NCBI GenBank assembly: GCA_040143965.1
Contig: JASJQH010007102.1
Coordinates: forward strand, 1 to 20,505
DNA: 20,505 nt
Source: Basidiobolus ranarum
Lineage: Eukaryota > Basidiobolomycota > Basidiobolomycetes > Basidiobolales
Direction: 5' to 3'
Shown here: positions 1-9,270 of the stretch, one piece after another
How positions within the stretch are numbered: the stretch's first letter is position 1
How the letters are laid out: each line of letters begins with the position of its first letter
Translations under genes and position numbers: made by a program
Notes under the pieces: generated by a model
The model's input: the letters and a program-made list of their open reading frames with translations, nothing else
Database searches by the model: none
Told to the model about the DNA's origin: nothing

Positions 1-2498
1 ATCCGGTCGTCTTGGTTAAATTCAAAGCGCGATATAGCATTACTCAGGTTTTGATACTCTTTGGGGGAATCTACTGAAACAATGTACCTCGGGGTATGAA
101 GTTCTGATGTGTCGCTAGCAGAATTAGTTGGTAATTCGTATGATTGACTACTGCTATCTGTAAAATCTTTGAGTTGTTAGTAAGTAAGTTACTAATCGAA
201 GAAAAAAAGTGAAAATTACTTGTTTCGCAAATCACTGCTAAATCCTGATCTTCTGATATTCTAGGACCAAGTGCGACTATCGACATTACTTCAATCTCCT
301 CATGTGTGGCGGTCGAAGAGTTCAATACGTTAGGTTTTGCTTTAGCTGAACCCTGAAGTCGGTTAGTTCTTTTGTTGGGTAAACCTTCATCTTCCTTTGA
401 TGGCGATTTGGCTGTCCTACAGCGCTTTATTCTGGTATCAGACACTGTAGTAACTGTATGTAATTAACGATAATGACTGGCTAAATATATCTGAAAAAAT
501 AGTGTCATACTGGTATTGAGCTTCTTGCTTGTGTCGTGAGTGGGCATATTACTAGTACATTCGTTAGCAAAACTCTTGTCTTTGGTGTTTGCAATCTCCA
601 GAGTACTCTGTGTGATTTAGAGTGAGTAAAAACTCTCAAAATTCCAAGAGAAAAACATACCTTAGATTCGTCTAACAATGGTGTTTTGATTGTTCTTTCC
701 GGCCATTTTATACCAAAAATCTTTTCGTGCCGCTCGCATCGCCGACAAATGTCTTCATCTTCAGCTCCTTTCATGTTCATAACCATTGAATCACCCGAGA
801 AAAGTGTATCATCTACCCAAATCTCTTGACAAACGGAGCAGACAATAGTGCACGATTTAATGGTATTGAGAATGTGAGAGAGACCAAAGTTATGATCCCC
901 ATGAGAATTATCCTTCATTAAGATATTCGCTTGATTCTTTCCTCTTCCATTGGAAGTTTTAATGTTCACTAGCTTTGTAATTTGATCAAGTAAATCGGAG
1001 CTGGCTGTGATAGCTTTTGTGCTATCCAAGCTGATTAACTGAGACAGTTTTGTAAGACCTAAAACACCTACATCCTGCGCGTTATCGAAAGAATAGTCTT
1101 TGTTCTTTAAGAGTTCATATATCATTTCATATTTGGTTCTCTGCCCATCATGGCGATGCTCTGCTTTCAATTTCGATTTCGATTTCGTAGTTAAATCATC
1201 AGTATAGCCGACTAAAAGTGACTCGTGAGAACTCCAACCGATAACATACAAGATTTCTATTTATTACCTTTACAGCTACGTTTTCGAATACTTCGTCTAT
1301 GGCTACGCTCATGTTCGCTTTCCTCTAGAATGCTTTCAATAGTAGGCTTGAACGCACCTTCACTTACTCTAAAATATCAATCCTTATTAAACTTCTTTTT
1401 CCGATATGCAAATACTACACTATAAATCCAATCCAATTTGATACCTTTCGCATGTAGCACATTGACATTCGCAGTTTTTGGTGCCGAAATAATTTCCACC
1501 ATAATACGTAGTAATTTCTTCGCCAATTTCGATAGACCTAACTACCTTCAGACAAATCCCATCTGGACCAAATGGCTCAAACTATTACCAAGTTAGAGAA
1601 TAACCTGCAGTGCCTAGAATGCATTACATAAGATAAATACCTCGCAATTGGAATTACAATCATGCTAAAATAAAAGATTTTCGAAACGAAGGAAATATCA
1701 GTGGATTGTTAATGAACCGTTATGTAAAAGTGTGGAAATTCAATAAGAAAATCCACCTCTAACTTACATTTACAAAGCGTGCTGGGCCGAGGAAAAGACA
1801 GTAACTATTTTTTCTACTTGACCACATAACACTGAAATCCATCTTCTTCTTCTCCAAATTTTGTAATTCTTTCTCTGTCAATATAGCGACTCCTCCACTA
1901 CAACATCGAATCTCTTCCCCAATTTCCCAACGTTTGGTTGCAATTACAGAGGCCTCAGTTTTACTGGTTCGATATCGATGTGTTTGGCTAATTTCAAATC
2001 CAGCTTCTGGATGATATATTGAAAGATACCTCCGTGAATGACTGAAGAAACCCACCAACAAAGGAATTGAATAGAAAATGAGTACATATTTAAAGGCATT
2101 CAATCATATTTATACTAAGTTAGACAACGAGATACATACTCTATAAAGCCTTTTGTGTCCTCTGGATTCTTCTTTCGTAAGAAAATCTTGATGTAATCAA
2201 GGCTAGAATTTGATAGACAGGTTTTAACTTAATCTCTGTATATACTATGATTGTAGTACGGTTAAAAAGAAACTTGGTAAAGTAAGATTAATAAATACCT
2301 TAGTAACCGTTGAATTGCGGAATCTATCGATCGTTTAGAAACAATATTATCCTGAACAATGTTGACCACATCCTCTATCTTCACACGAGTAGAACGTCGA
2401 TTTGGGTTCATTTTATGAGTTTGAAACCAAAGAAATAATGAATCCACCAAGATATCGCTAAGTAAATCATCATATTTTGACAACGTCTCCAACTTCAT
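1..2498 (-). CDS. set9: Set9/Suv4-20-type histone H4-K20 methyltransferase (C-terminus cut by window edge)
   Basis: Ten exons join in one frame with GT-AG introns: 2498-2299, 2202-2140, 2041-1768, 1664-1641, 1581-1445, 1368-1268, 1211-661, 607-511, 444-220, 157-1; at least 609 residues. The start at 2498 places a YDDLLSDILVD motif near residue 9, followed by FQTHKMN, as in Suv4-20 N-termini. The SET domain follows: RRYLSIYHPEAGFEI, DFSVMWSSRKN, LGPARFVN, HDCNSNCE (residues 180-187), EEITTYYG (208-215), then post-SET cysteines at 224, 226, 228 and 231. A second cysteine cluster (391, 394, 422, 425) with CRRCERHEKIFGIKWP matches my recollection of the fungal Set9 C-terminal zinc motif. The family uses S-adenosylmethionine to methylate lysine 20 of histone H4, acting in chromatin and the DNA-damage checkpoint. 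The rest is a polar, probably disordered tail. Family assignment is firm; exons 8-10 are less certain because they show no conserved domain. Confidence 0.9.
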
Positions 2499-3007
2499 TC
2501 CACCTATTGAGAACACTCGCTCAAGGGAATACAATACAACAAGAGGATTAACTAGAAAGTTGATCTAAAAGAGATATCGTTACAACTGAGAGAGAATCGT
2601 TTATGAATTAACCAACAAAAATATAAACTGCTCGTCTTGAGCTTGAGAGTAAATTCACAACACAAGTTTGTTATGTTTCTAGCACGTAGCAATCAGAAAA
2701 AAAATATGTTGCACTGCCTGAACCAATCATAAGATCATCAATATTCATCTATCTATACAGTTGAATATGTTTCAATATTGAATTGTAAGAAAGAATCTAT
2801 GTTTTTATTGCAATACAAATGTGTACATATACATAATATCCGGAATAAATATCAATCGCGCGAAGTAGATAGAATGAGCTATGGAAAATACCTATTATCA
2901 TACATGCACACAATGAGATAGGGTTGCCGAGGCTTCATCATGGCATCAGACAGAAGATTTAATAGGAATAGATACTATATTAGTCCAGCAAATATTTAAC
3001 CGCAAGT
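2499..3007. other. Intergenic region upstream of set9 and downstream of the TPR gene
   Basis: About 0.5 kb of AT-rich DNA between two minus-strand genes. It should contain the set9 promoter and the 3' end of the TPR gene. Several A- or T-rich runs and TATA-like stretches are present (around 2820-2850), but none can be assigned. I see no coding exon, RNA gene or repeat. Confidence 0.5.
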
Positions 3008-3433
3008 CTATTGCTCTCTCGAATCTAACATAGTTCTAATTTTCTCCACTCGTTTGGTTAGATTCTTGGCCAATTCTTTTTTACCTAGAAGTTCGTTCAC
3101 TTGAACCAATTTTTCAAGCACTTCCAATTCAAGTTCTGAAGGATCTTTCCTTTTTTTTAGCCCCAAGCAGCGATTAAAAGAGAATTCAGCTTTAACTATA
3201 TTCCCTGTTTCTAAATATGCCGTAGCAAGATTCCAATATGCATCGGCTTGTACACGCCGTACCAGTTTATCATGTGCTTTGCTTGGAAGATTTTCTATTA
3301 TTGATGTGACTTGAGCAAATAAAGGGATTGCTTCTTGATGCTTTCCTTCTTGTTGAAATTTTAAAGCTGCATCGGAGAATATTTTCACCTGTAGAAGTAC
3401 ATCAAAAGGTAAATTAGCATTAGAATCACCCAT
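3008..3433 (-). CDS. Small TPR-repeat protein
   Basis: Intronless 141-residue ORF. I chose the ATG at 3433 because the in-frame extension to 3445 only adds a TTG. The protein is helical and shows a TPR pattern: FSDAALKFQQEGKHQEAIPLF (about residues 17-40), then ADAYWNLATAYLETGNIVKAE (about 62-90), then a third helix pair around LEVLEKLVQVNELLGKKELA (about 98-120). There is no signal peptide or membrane segment. TPR proteins are scaffolds that bind other proteins; the partner cannot be inferred. A 12-bp palindrome centred on CACGTG sits 64 bp upstream of the start. It could be a complete small protein or a diverged relative of a longer TPR family. Confidence 0.8.
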   Translation of the reverse strand: MGDSNANLPFDVLLQVKIFSDAALKFQQEGKHQEAIPLFAQVTSIIENLPSKAHDKLVRRVQADAYWNLATAYLETGNIVKAEFSFNRCLGLKKRKDPSELELEVLEKLVQVNELLGKKELAKNLTKRVEKIRTMLDSREQ

Positions 3434-3496
3434 GACAAGACACAAGTGATGTTAAATCCGCAGACTGATTTTCTCTCTAAATGTTTGCATGTCATT

Positions 3497-3508
3497 GATC
3501 ACGTGATC
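3497..3508. promoter_or_regulatory. Perfect 12-bp palindrome with E-box core (possible bHLH site)
   Basis: GATCACGTGATC is a perfect palindrome and contains ATCACGTGAT, the kind of site bound by fungal bHLH factors such as Cbf1 or Pho4. It lies 64 bp upstream of the chosen ATG of the minus-strand TPR gene, a plausible promoter position. Function is inferred from motif and position only. Confidence 0.35.
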
Positions 3509-4525
3509 GTACGATTATCAATTCATTTTCAAGAAATCGATTACATTATCTTGTGTTGGGTATTCATCAAAATACGTTTAGTGCTTATGATCAGCTCAGT
3601 AGAGATTCACATGCCATCATGCTTCGACACGTGGGGAACAATAAAGGTTTAATTATTCTGATTTGGCGGTTACCCCAGGTTGTTTCATTATCTTTGGAGT
3701 AGTGGTTTAACTAAACTCATGCTAGCAAGATCCAACGTGTAGGTTGCGAGCGAACAACATCTGAACATCTACGATACCCGTATCCGAATAGTTAGAACTC
3801 CCCTTTAAAGAAGCATTCTTCTCGAACACCACGGGCTCAGCTGAAATTTTGAATCGATACAAAAGATAGGCTTAGCTCTATTCTTTTCCAGGCATACGGG
3901 AATTTATGTCCGAAGTAAAGGTGTTCGTTTCCTGTTCACCCCGTTATGGGCAACTTCAATATGGAGAAATAAAAGTAGGTATTAACTGGTAAGTTTGGAC
4001 TGAATTTGGTACTCATCTTGTGAATGGTATTCTACTTGATTGCATTTCTATATATATATAATAGTACAAATGTGTATAGCTTCACCACTTGCAAGCTTCT
4101 TACTACTGATGGCGTATCGGATTGACTGGGCAGATCTGGACATTGATGATTATTTTCGTGCCATTGGACGCCAATTGAAGTTCTACTATTCGAGGACCGA
4201 GATATCCTTGCGATAGCTTGATTGTGCAATTCTCGGAACTGGGTAAATTTACTATCGACATACTTGACTGATTGCTCTATCCTAAAGAAAGGTGCTTATT
4301 AACTTGTGAATCTAATCCCAGCAGTAGCAAGACTAACATCTCCCCCAGCGGAGACATAGTAATCATATACTTATGAATATCTTTATTCTCCGCTTTGATT
4401 CTGTTACTGCGAGCTTCATACAGTATTTTTACTCTGTTTTATTTATTTGGAAATAAAAAATTCCATCATCCAATGAAAAGTCTCTATTTTCACTCAAAAC
4501 TTTCCAAATATGGTAAGGACGAGTA
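3509..4525. other. Intergenic region, possible unrecognised small spliced gene at 3906-4216 (+)
   Basis: No gene here is recognised. On the plus strand an ATG at 3906 opens a 27-codon segment (begins MSEVKVFVSCSPRYGQ) that ends at a consensus donor GTAAGT (3989). Possible acceptors are TATAG (exon from 4080) and GCAAG (exon from 4096). The second gives an open frame to a TAG at 4214-4216, including RIDWADLDIDDYFRAIG. Downstream, 4195-4260 also has coding-like text in another frame, ending at GTAAAT. No frame dominates and no family is recognised, so this may be a decayed gene or chance. A TA-repeat lies at about 4049-4061. The rest shows nothing I can name. Confidence 0.25.
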
Positions 4526-4607
4526 AATAATACAGAGAGGCGGGTTAATGATACTGAAAAGTGACCGCGGTTTTTTCAGTATCATTAACTCACCTCTCTG
4601 TATTATT
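4526..4607. repeat. Near-perfect inverted repeat / MITE-like hairpin element
   Basis: Two 35-bp arms (4526-4560 and 4573-4607) are reverse complements with only two mismatches, both transitions, and flank a 12-nt GC-richer centre (GTGACCGCGGTT). The termini read AATAATACAGAGAGG. If the element is taken as 4527-4606, a 3-bp direct repeat TAA flanks it on each side, similar to the TWA target duplication of PIF/Harbinger elements, but three bases in AT-rich DNA are weak proof. There is no coding capacity. It lies 77 bp upstream of the ATG of the Ndc10/Crypton-like fragment. Transcribed, it would fold into a long hairpin, so a small-RNA source is an alternative. I saw no second copy in this window. 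Confidence 0.75.
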
Positions 4608-4684
4608 AAGTCCGTAGTCGTACAAGCACTAGTTCAATCAAAGTTTAATTTGTCAAAGCCTTTCTTCTTTTTTTTAAACCACTT

Positions 4685-5510
4685 ATGAAGTCATTAGCTA
4701 CTAAAAAAGTCACCTTCAAGCGACGCCTAATTGAAGGGTTGCCTAGAAAAGTACGTGCCAGCACCGCAATGAGTTATAGAACGCCTTTAGAACATTGGAA
4801 GGTACGCTTCGATTCTACCTCCTTCGGGATCATATTAAACATATGAATTTTTTTCTAATATCAACTTAATCAAAGAGCTTTTGCGAGAAAAACCGAAGCG
4901 GATATCCTGTTGACCCACTGTACCCTTATACAGTTGATCCTACTGAATTCGTTGTAGCTTTTTTCAAGGAATTTGTACTTAAGCGTGCCTACAAAAAAGC
5001 TATTTCAACAGAATCTGAAATCAGAACTCAAATTGGCTTACAAACGGAGGAAAACGATGACACCCAACAACTCTCCCTAATTCAAAGTAATGTACAAAGC
5101 TATCGACATTTTTAATGATATTCAATTAACCTCTTTTTTTTATTCAACTAGTGGCAGAGAATGCACCATCAAGCAAAAACGGGGGAAAAATTGTTGAAGT
5201 CCCCATTGGGATTGAGGCCGTCAATCAATACAAGAAAGCATTGATGTATCTTCACGATTTTCAGTCTGAACGCCGGAAAGTTGAAGGGCCATCACCAAAA
5301 GAAACAAAAGAAGTGATTGAAATTATTAAGAAGTATGAGCATGATCTTGTCTATGACCAGGTGTACGGTGTCATATAAAATTGGCCAGTTTATTGAAATT
5401 TTGCTTGACTTGTGGTGCTCAACCGGCAAACATCATTTGCGGGAAAGGTTTTCAATTTCTGCTCGTCACCACATGCTTCTTCGCCTTATGAAGCGTGTTT
5501 TTCAGTATAA
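4685..5510 (+). pseudogene. Truncated Ndc10/Crypton-like (DNA-binding / tyrosine-recombinase-like) gene fragment
   Basis: Three exons (4685-4801, 4876-5086, 5152-5378) splice cleanly into a 184-residue reading frame ending at TAA 5376. The N-terminus is basic (MKSLATKKVTFKRRLIEGLP), followed by a helical segment (TAMSYRTPLEHWKSFCEK), a VDPTEFVVAFFKEF motif and IGIEAVNQYKKALMYLHDFQ. This order resembles the N-terminal domain of Ndc10-like and Crypton-type proteins seen in many copies in fungi. Similarity to my picture of the family continues past the stop in the +1 frame (about 5365-5505: WCSTGKHHLRERFSISARHH), so a frameshift lies near 5360-5380. The remaining C-terminal part, where recombinase catalytic residues would be, is absent. 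A 33-nt intron could rescue the frame but is shorter than any other intron here. Most likely a relic; the family call is from motif memory. Confidence 0.55.
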
Positions 5511-5903
5511 TATATCCTTTATTTCTTATTCAGTGGTTATTTAATATGCTCATAATAAAGCTTATGTTATAAATTGTCCATGGAATTTGTGTAAACTGTA
5601 CTCACTACCGTCTTTTGTTTTAGCCTCGCCGTGCTCTCTCTTCGCTCAATTTTGGGAGCAAATGCTTATCTTATTTAAATGTGAAAGTAAAGTTGTAGAA
5701 AACAATTAAGTCTTGATAAGTGCTATTGATAGTCATATGCTATACTCAAATGTATATATCTGTATATATTTATATACTTGTTGACTACATGCTTTTTTAA
5801 AAAAAAAAGATAAAGTGAATGCTGGCGTATATATCAAAATTGGACAGCCTTTCACGATTAATTTACTTTTCTTCCTTACTTTGATTTCTTTTTATCACAA
5901 AGC
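5511..5903. other. AT-rich spacer upstream of the Fanzor-like ORF
   Basis: About 390 bp with TA-rich stretches (TATATATCTGTATATATTTATATAC near 5752-5776), a T/A homopolymer block near 5793-5809 and a pyrimidine-rich run just before the ATG at 5904. It could hold the promoter and left end of the Fanzor-like element. I found no terminal inverted repeat shared with the region after 8917 and no coding exon. Confidence 0.4.
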
Positions 5904-8900
5904 ATGAAGCACAAGAAGAAATATCAGTTACATACTTACGACGAAGAAACTTTTGAAGAAAATGATAAGCCTGTATGGCATGGTATCAAGAGAGATGGTA
6001 GCCCTACAGAATTGCAGTCAAAGAAGAAGCGTGGATCTAAAAGCGAGCAAGCAGACAAACGCCTGATTTTACAAGACACCTTAGACAATGAAATACAATT
6101 TCGTTTGAAAAACAAAATCAGAGCATGTCTGAATCAAAACAAGAGTGTAGAGGATTTGAAGAAAGCCTGCCTCGATATGAAGAGAATAGAGAGAGACACT
6201 GTGGCTGATGCGGAGAGAAAAGCTGGTCTTGATTACGGCTCTATAACATCCTATATACGAAATAGCCAGAAAGCAAACATCACCTTCTGGACTGACGTTG
6301 TAAACAGCCACTTCGATGAAATGGTTCTCCTAGTGAGGCTGGAGCTATCTACCATATCCGACAGTATGAAGGGTTCTTCTAGCAGAGCTACAGCGGACTC
6401 TGACACTATGGAAGCCGAAGTTGACGACATTATTAAAATTGTTGGTTGTCCCAAGAGTAGTACAAGAGTCTGCACAGCACCTTTCAAAAAAATGATAAGA
6501 CCTGATCTTCCTACGGACATAAAGGAATGGATTGAGGAAGTATTTAAAAATACTATAAACGGTGTCAATGACTACTTGATAGAGTTAGGAATAACTGTCT
6601 ACAAGCTTTTGCTGACTTTAACAGACCATACTCATTTTATGCATGGAGAGGAAATCAAACTTGTTCAGCAAAATGGGGCGCCTTTAAGCGCAGTTCTACC
6701 TTCCTGGTGCCTGCAAAGTCAAAGCGATGGGTCTCTGCCTCCACCAATGAGCCTTAACTGTACTCGCAATGAAAACTTCAACAATAGTTTGAGCGAACTT
6801 TTTAATAGCTCTCAGTTTAGTATAGTGAACTCAAACTATTTTGGAAAAAAGGGGGCACAAAAATCATCTATGGATAGCAATCATATGCTGAAGGCGTTTC
6901 TGGATGAAGTTCCAAAGAATGAAGAACAACAGCAAATAGATACCAATGTTATGAGGCTTGCCGCAGCCCAATACATAGTAAATTTCATCAATATGTCCAG
7001 CAATCAAAAACGGTTTTACAAGACACTTGACAAGCGTTTTGCTAAATATACATTTGGCACCAAAAAAAGAACAACAACGCAAAGACTTTTTACTAAACAA
7101 AGAACAAAACCGAAAAGAAAATATCAAATATATCAAAAATCTTGATATCAGAATTGCACACAGGTCATACAACAATATTAGACGTATCTTCAAAACGACC
7201 GACAAACAATCTATAAAGAGAAGGCTAAAAATGATCATTCAAACCTAGCGAAATGGAATGACAAATTGAGTAAGTCAGAAAAACGTGAAAATTATTTAGC
7301 CAAAAGACTTAATTATGAAGTATGTGTTATCAAGGATAGGGAATGCAAATATTGTACTGATTTGATTTCATATGATAGCGCCTAATTTTAAAGTCCAACG
7401 ATTGTAAAAATACCCCTACCAAGGTCCAAGAAGAAAATGAACTGGAGGACAGTGATACAGATCTTACAAGTGAGAGAATTTCAGATTTAAAAGACATTAT
7501 CAAAGGAATACTCTTAAGGGGCAATGATAAAGCTGTTTTGACAGAGAGTGACTTAAGTAGCTCTGGGAATAATTTGATCGGTGAAGAGGCAAAAGTAGTT
7601 CTTCTCATACTCAATACCATTTACCCTTATATCCCTAAAAAGGGGAAAAGATACTTATTTTCGTACCAATTGCCCTTCCTTCTTATGGCCAACCAACTGT
7701 TCAGAACGACTAACTATCACAAATACAAGGTGAAGTTGTGCCCTTTGACCAAACCAGGCTCGTTGAGGTCTATTCGTCTTGACTCTGCATGCTTGTACAG
7801 TTTATTTTCTTCCGAAAGTGTGACATTCAAGCGTCTGGTATTATATGATAATGAACACAAACAAATAACTTCCAAGGACAAAGCATTGCAACAAAAGAAC
7901 GCAGTGTTCGGATCGTTCTTTTCTTTGAAAAAATTGTTTGATGTGTGCTATGAATATGGACTTGCTTTCGACCATTCCATTGTTCTTCTTCCCGTACAAT
8001 GGAGAAGTTTAAATCCCACTTGAAACTGTTCAATATATACCCTTAAAAATCGTAAAAAGCTAAGCTCACCACCGTGTATTAGATGAGGTTCAGTTTGACG
8101 ACTATGACAAAAAAATGTCGTCTTTACCCAAGACTATTGTTACAAAGTCTGAAGAAGTTAAACAAAGATCTGGTAATTATCGACGCGAGAATTCGCTATC
8201 TAGGAGGAAAAATTCAACTGTTGGAAAAGACGTTAAAACTCTCAAGCCTACAAGACGCATCAACCATTTCTGACTTGGAAAGACGATTAAAAATTAACTT
8301 GGAGCATAGGGATACCTTGCGCTCGTTTTATTATTCTGACAAAATGGCAAAGCTAAAAAGAACAAACGAGCTACTGTTAAAGCGGACCAAGGATAGACTT
8401 TGCGCAGAAGAAAGAAAAAAAGCAGCTGGATTCTTATGTCCTCATGTTTATTGGTGACCGTGGTCACGGGATTGGAAGCAGAATTAAGGGGCACGTCAAG
8501 TACGGAGGGAAATGGAAGGAAACCATTCATAGTAGATATACATCCGTTTTCGTTACAGACGAGCACAATTCCTCACAGACATGTGTGTTTTGCTTCGAAA
8601 AGCTTGCGCATCCAACTAGAATTGTATCAAGAAACGATAAATTGCAAGTGAAGGAGGTGAAAGGAACCTTTCGTTGTTTAATTGAAAAATGTATTCTGAG
8701 TTTCTTCAACAACACTCATAAAGGAAGAGACTCGGTATCTGCATTTGCAATTGGATTAGCGGGAGCCTCAAATGTTCTCTTGGAGAGCTGCTTTCCTGCC
8801 TTTGACCCAGGGATATTGATTAACCAAACGCACAGAAAAAAATTTAAAGAAATAGCTGAAGCTTTCTTGAAAGAAAACGCTTTGAAGTATCTCTCCGGTG

Positions 8901-8917
8901 GAGAAAATACTCTTTGA
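5904..8917 (+). pseudogene. Degraded Fanzor-like (eukaryotic TnpB/OrfB) RNA-guided nuclease ORF
   Basis: Seven segments in different frames read as one protein in order: A 5904-about 7043; B about 7043-7200 (+1 frame); C about 7200-7382 (frame of A); D about 7385-8020 (+2); E about 8011-8270 (frame of A, with TAA at 8061); F about 8262-8420 (+1); G about 8411-8917 (+2). Segment A is a helical, basic N-terminus without introns. Segment G is diagnostic: MFIGDRGHGIGSRIKGH (RuvC-II region), SSQTCVFCFEKL and RCLIEKC (zinc ribbon, CxxC...CxxxxC), then GRDSVSAFAIGLAG (RuvC-III region with Asp). This arrangement is that of TnpB/Fanzor nucleases, which cut DNA guided by an omega-RNA. The segment expected to hold the RuvC-I Asp is missing between D and E. 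Five frameshifts, a stop and a deletion make it non-functional as written. Subfamily (Fanzor1 versus other TnpB-like) is inferred; a distant IS607/IS200-type OrfB relative is the alternative. Confidence 0.8.
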
Positions 8918-9270
8918 GGTAAGCTGACTTTGGCTATTTTCGTATATTATGTTCAGGACTAAACATCACTGTTGTTTTTTCTCTTTACTCAATTACGCCT
9001 TTCGGTAATTTCTAGTTGTTATACCGTTACAGTATTGTTTTTTGATGGATTTAGTATATAAATGCGATCATAAAAAATCAAATATTTGAATGATTTGCAT
9101 TATCGGCCATATCAGTTTACAAATAAATTTATTCGTTGGTACATTGTCTATTGACAAATATATTAACCTTAGGTTCTGGGAGAATTGATTTTCTGTTCAT
9201 TTGACTTTATATCTTCAATACCAACTACCTTCTCTTTCTATTAAACTAAAACACTATTACCCCTCGCCCG
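8918..9270. other. Spacer between Fanzor remnant and GATA gene; holds GATA-factor promoter
   Basis: About 350 bp. The last 60 bp before the ATG at 9271 are pyrimidine-rich (TACCTTCTCTTTCTATT), as in many fungal leaders. One TTATCG at 9100-9105 is the complement of the HGATAR consensus bound by AreA-type factors, so autoregulation is conceivable but a single site is weak. The right end of the Fanzor element and any omega-RNA would lie just after 8917; no repeat or obvious hairpin marks it. Confidence 0.4.

Noticed and set aside
5793-5809. T/A homopolymer block as a possible poly(A) tail of a retroposed copy
   Set aside because: It lies upstream of the Fanzor-like ORF and beyond the recombinase-like fragment, with no target-site duplication; that fragment also retains introns, which argues against retroposition.
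6251-6568. Minus-strand ORF of 105 codons inside the Fanzor-like region
   Set aside because: It is the antisense shadow of segment A, whose plus-strand frame has continuous family-like sequence.
6864-7238. Minus-strand ORF of 124 codons, rich in Leu/Ile/Phe
   Set aside because: Antisense of Lys/Asn-rich coding sequence gives such hydrophobic translations; no membrane protein family is recognised.
8400-8651. Plus-strand ORF of 83 codons overlapping the RuvC-II segment
   Set aside because: Alternative frame of segment G; it lacks the zinc-ribbon and RuvC motifs.
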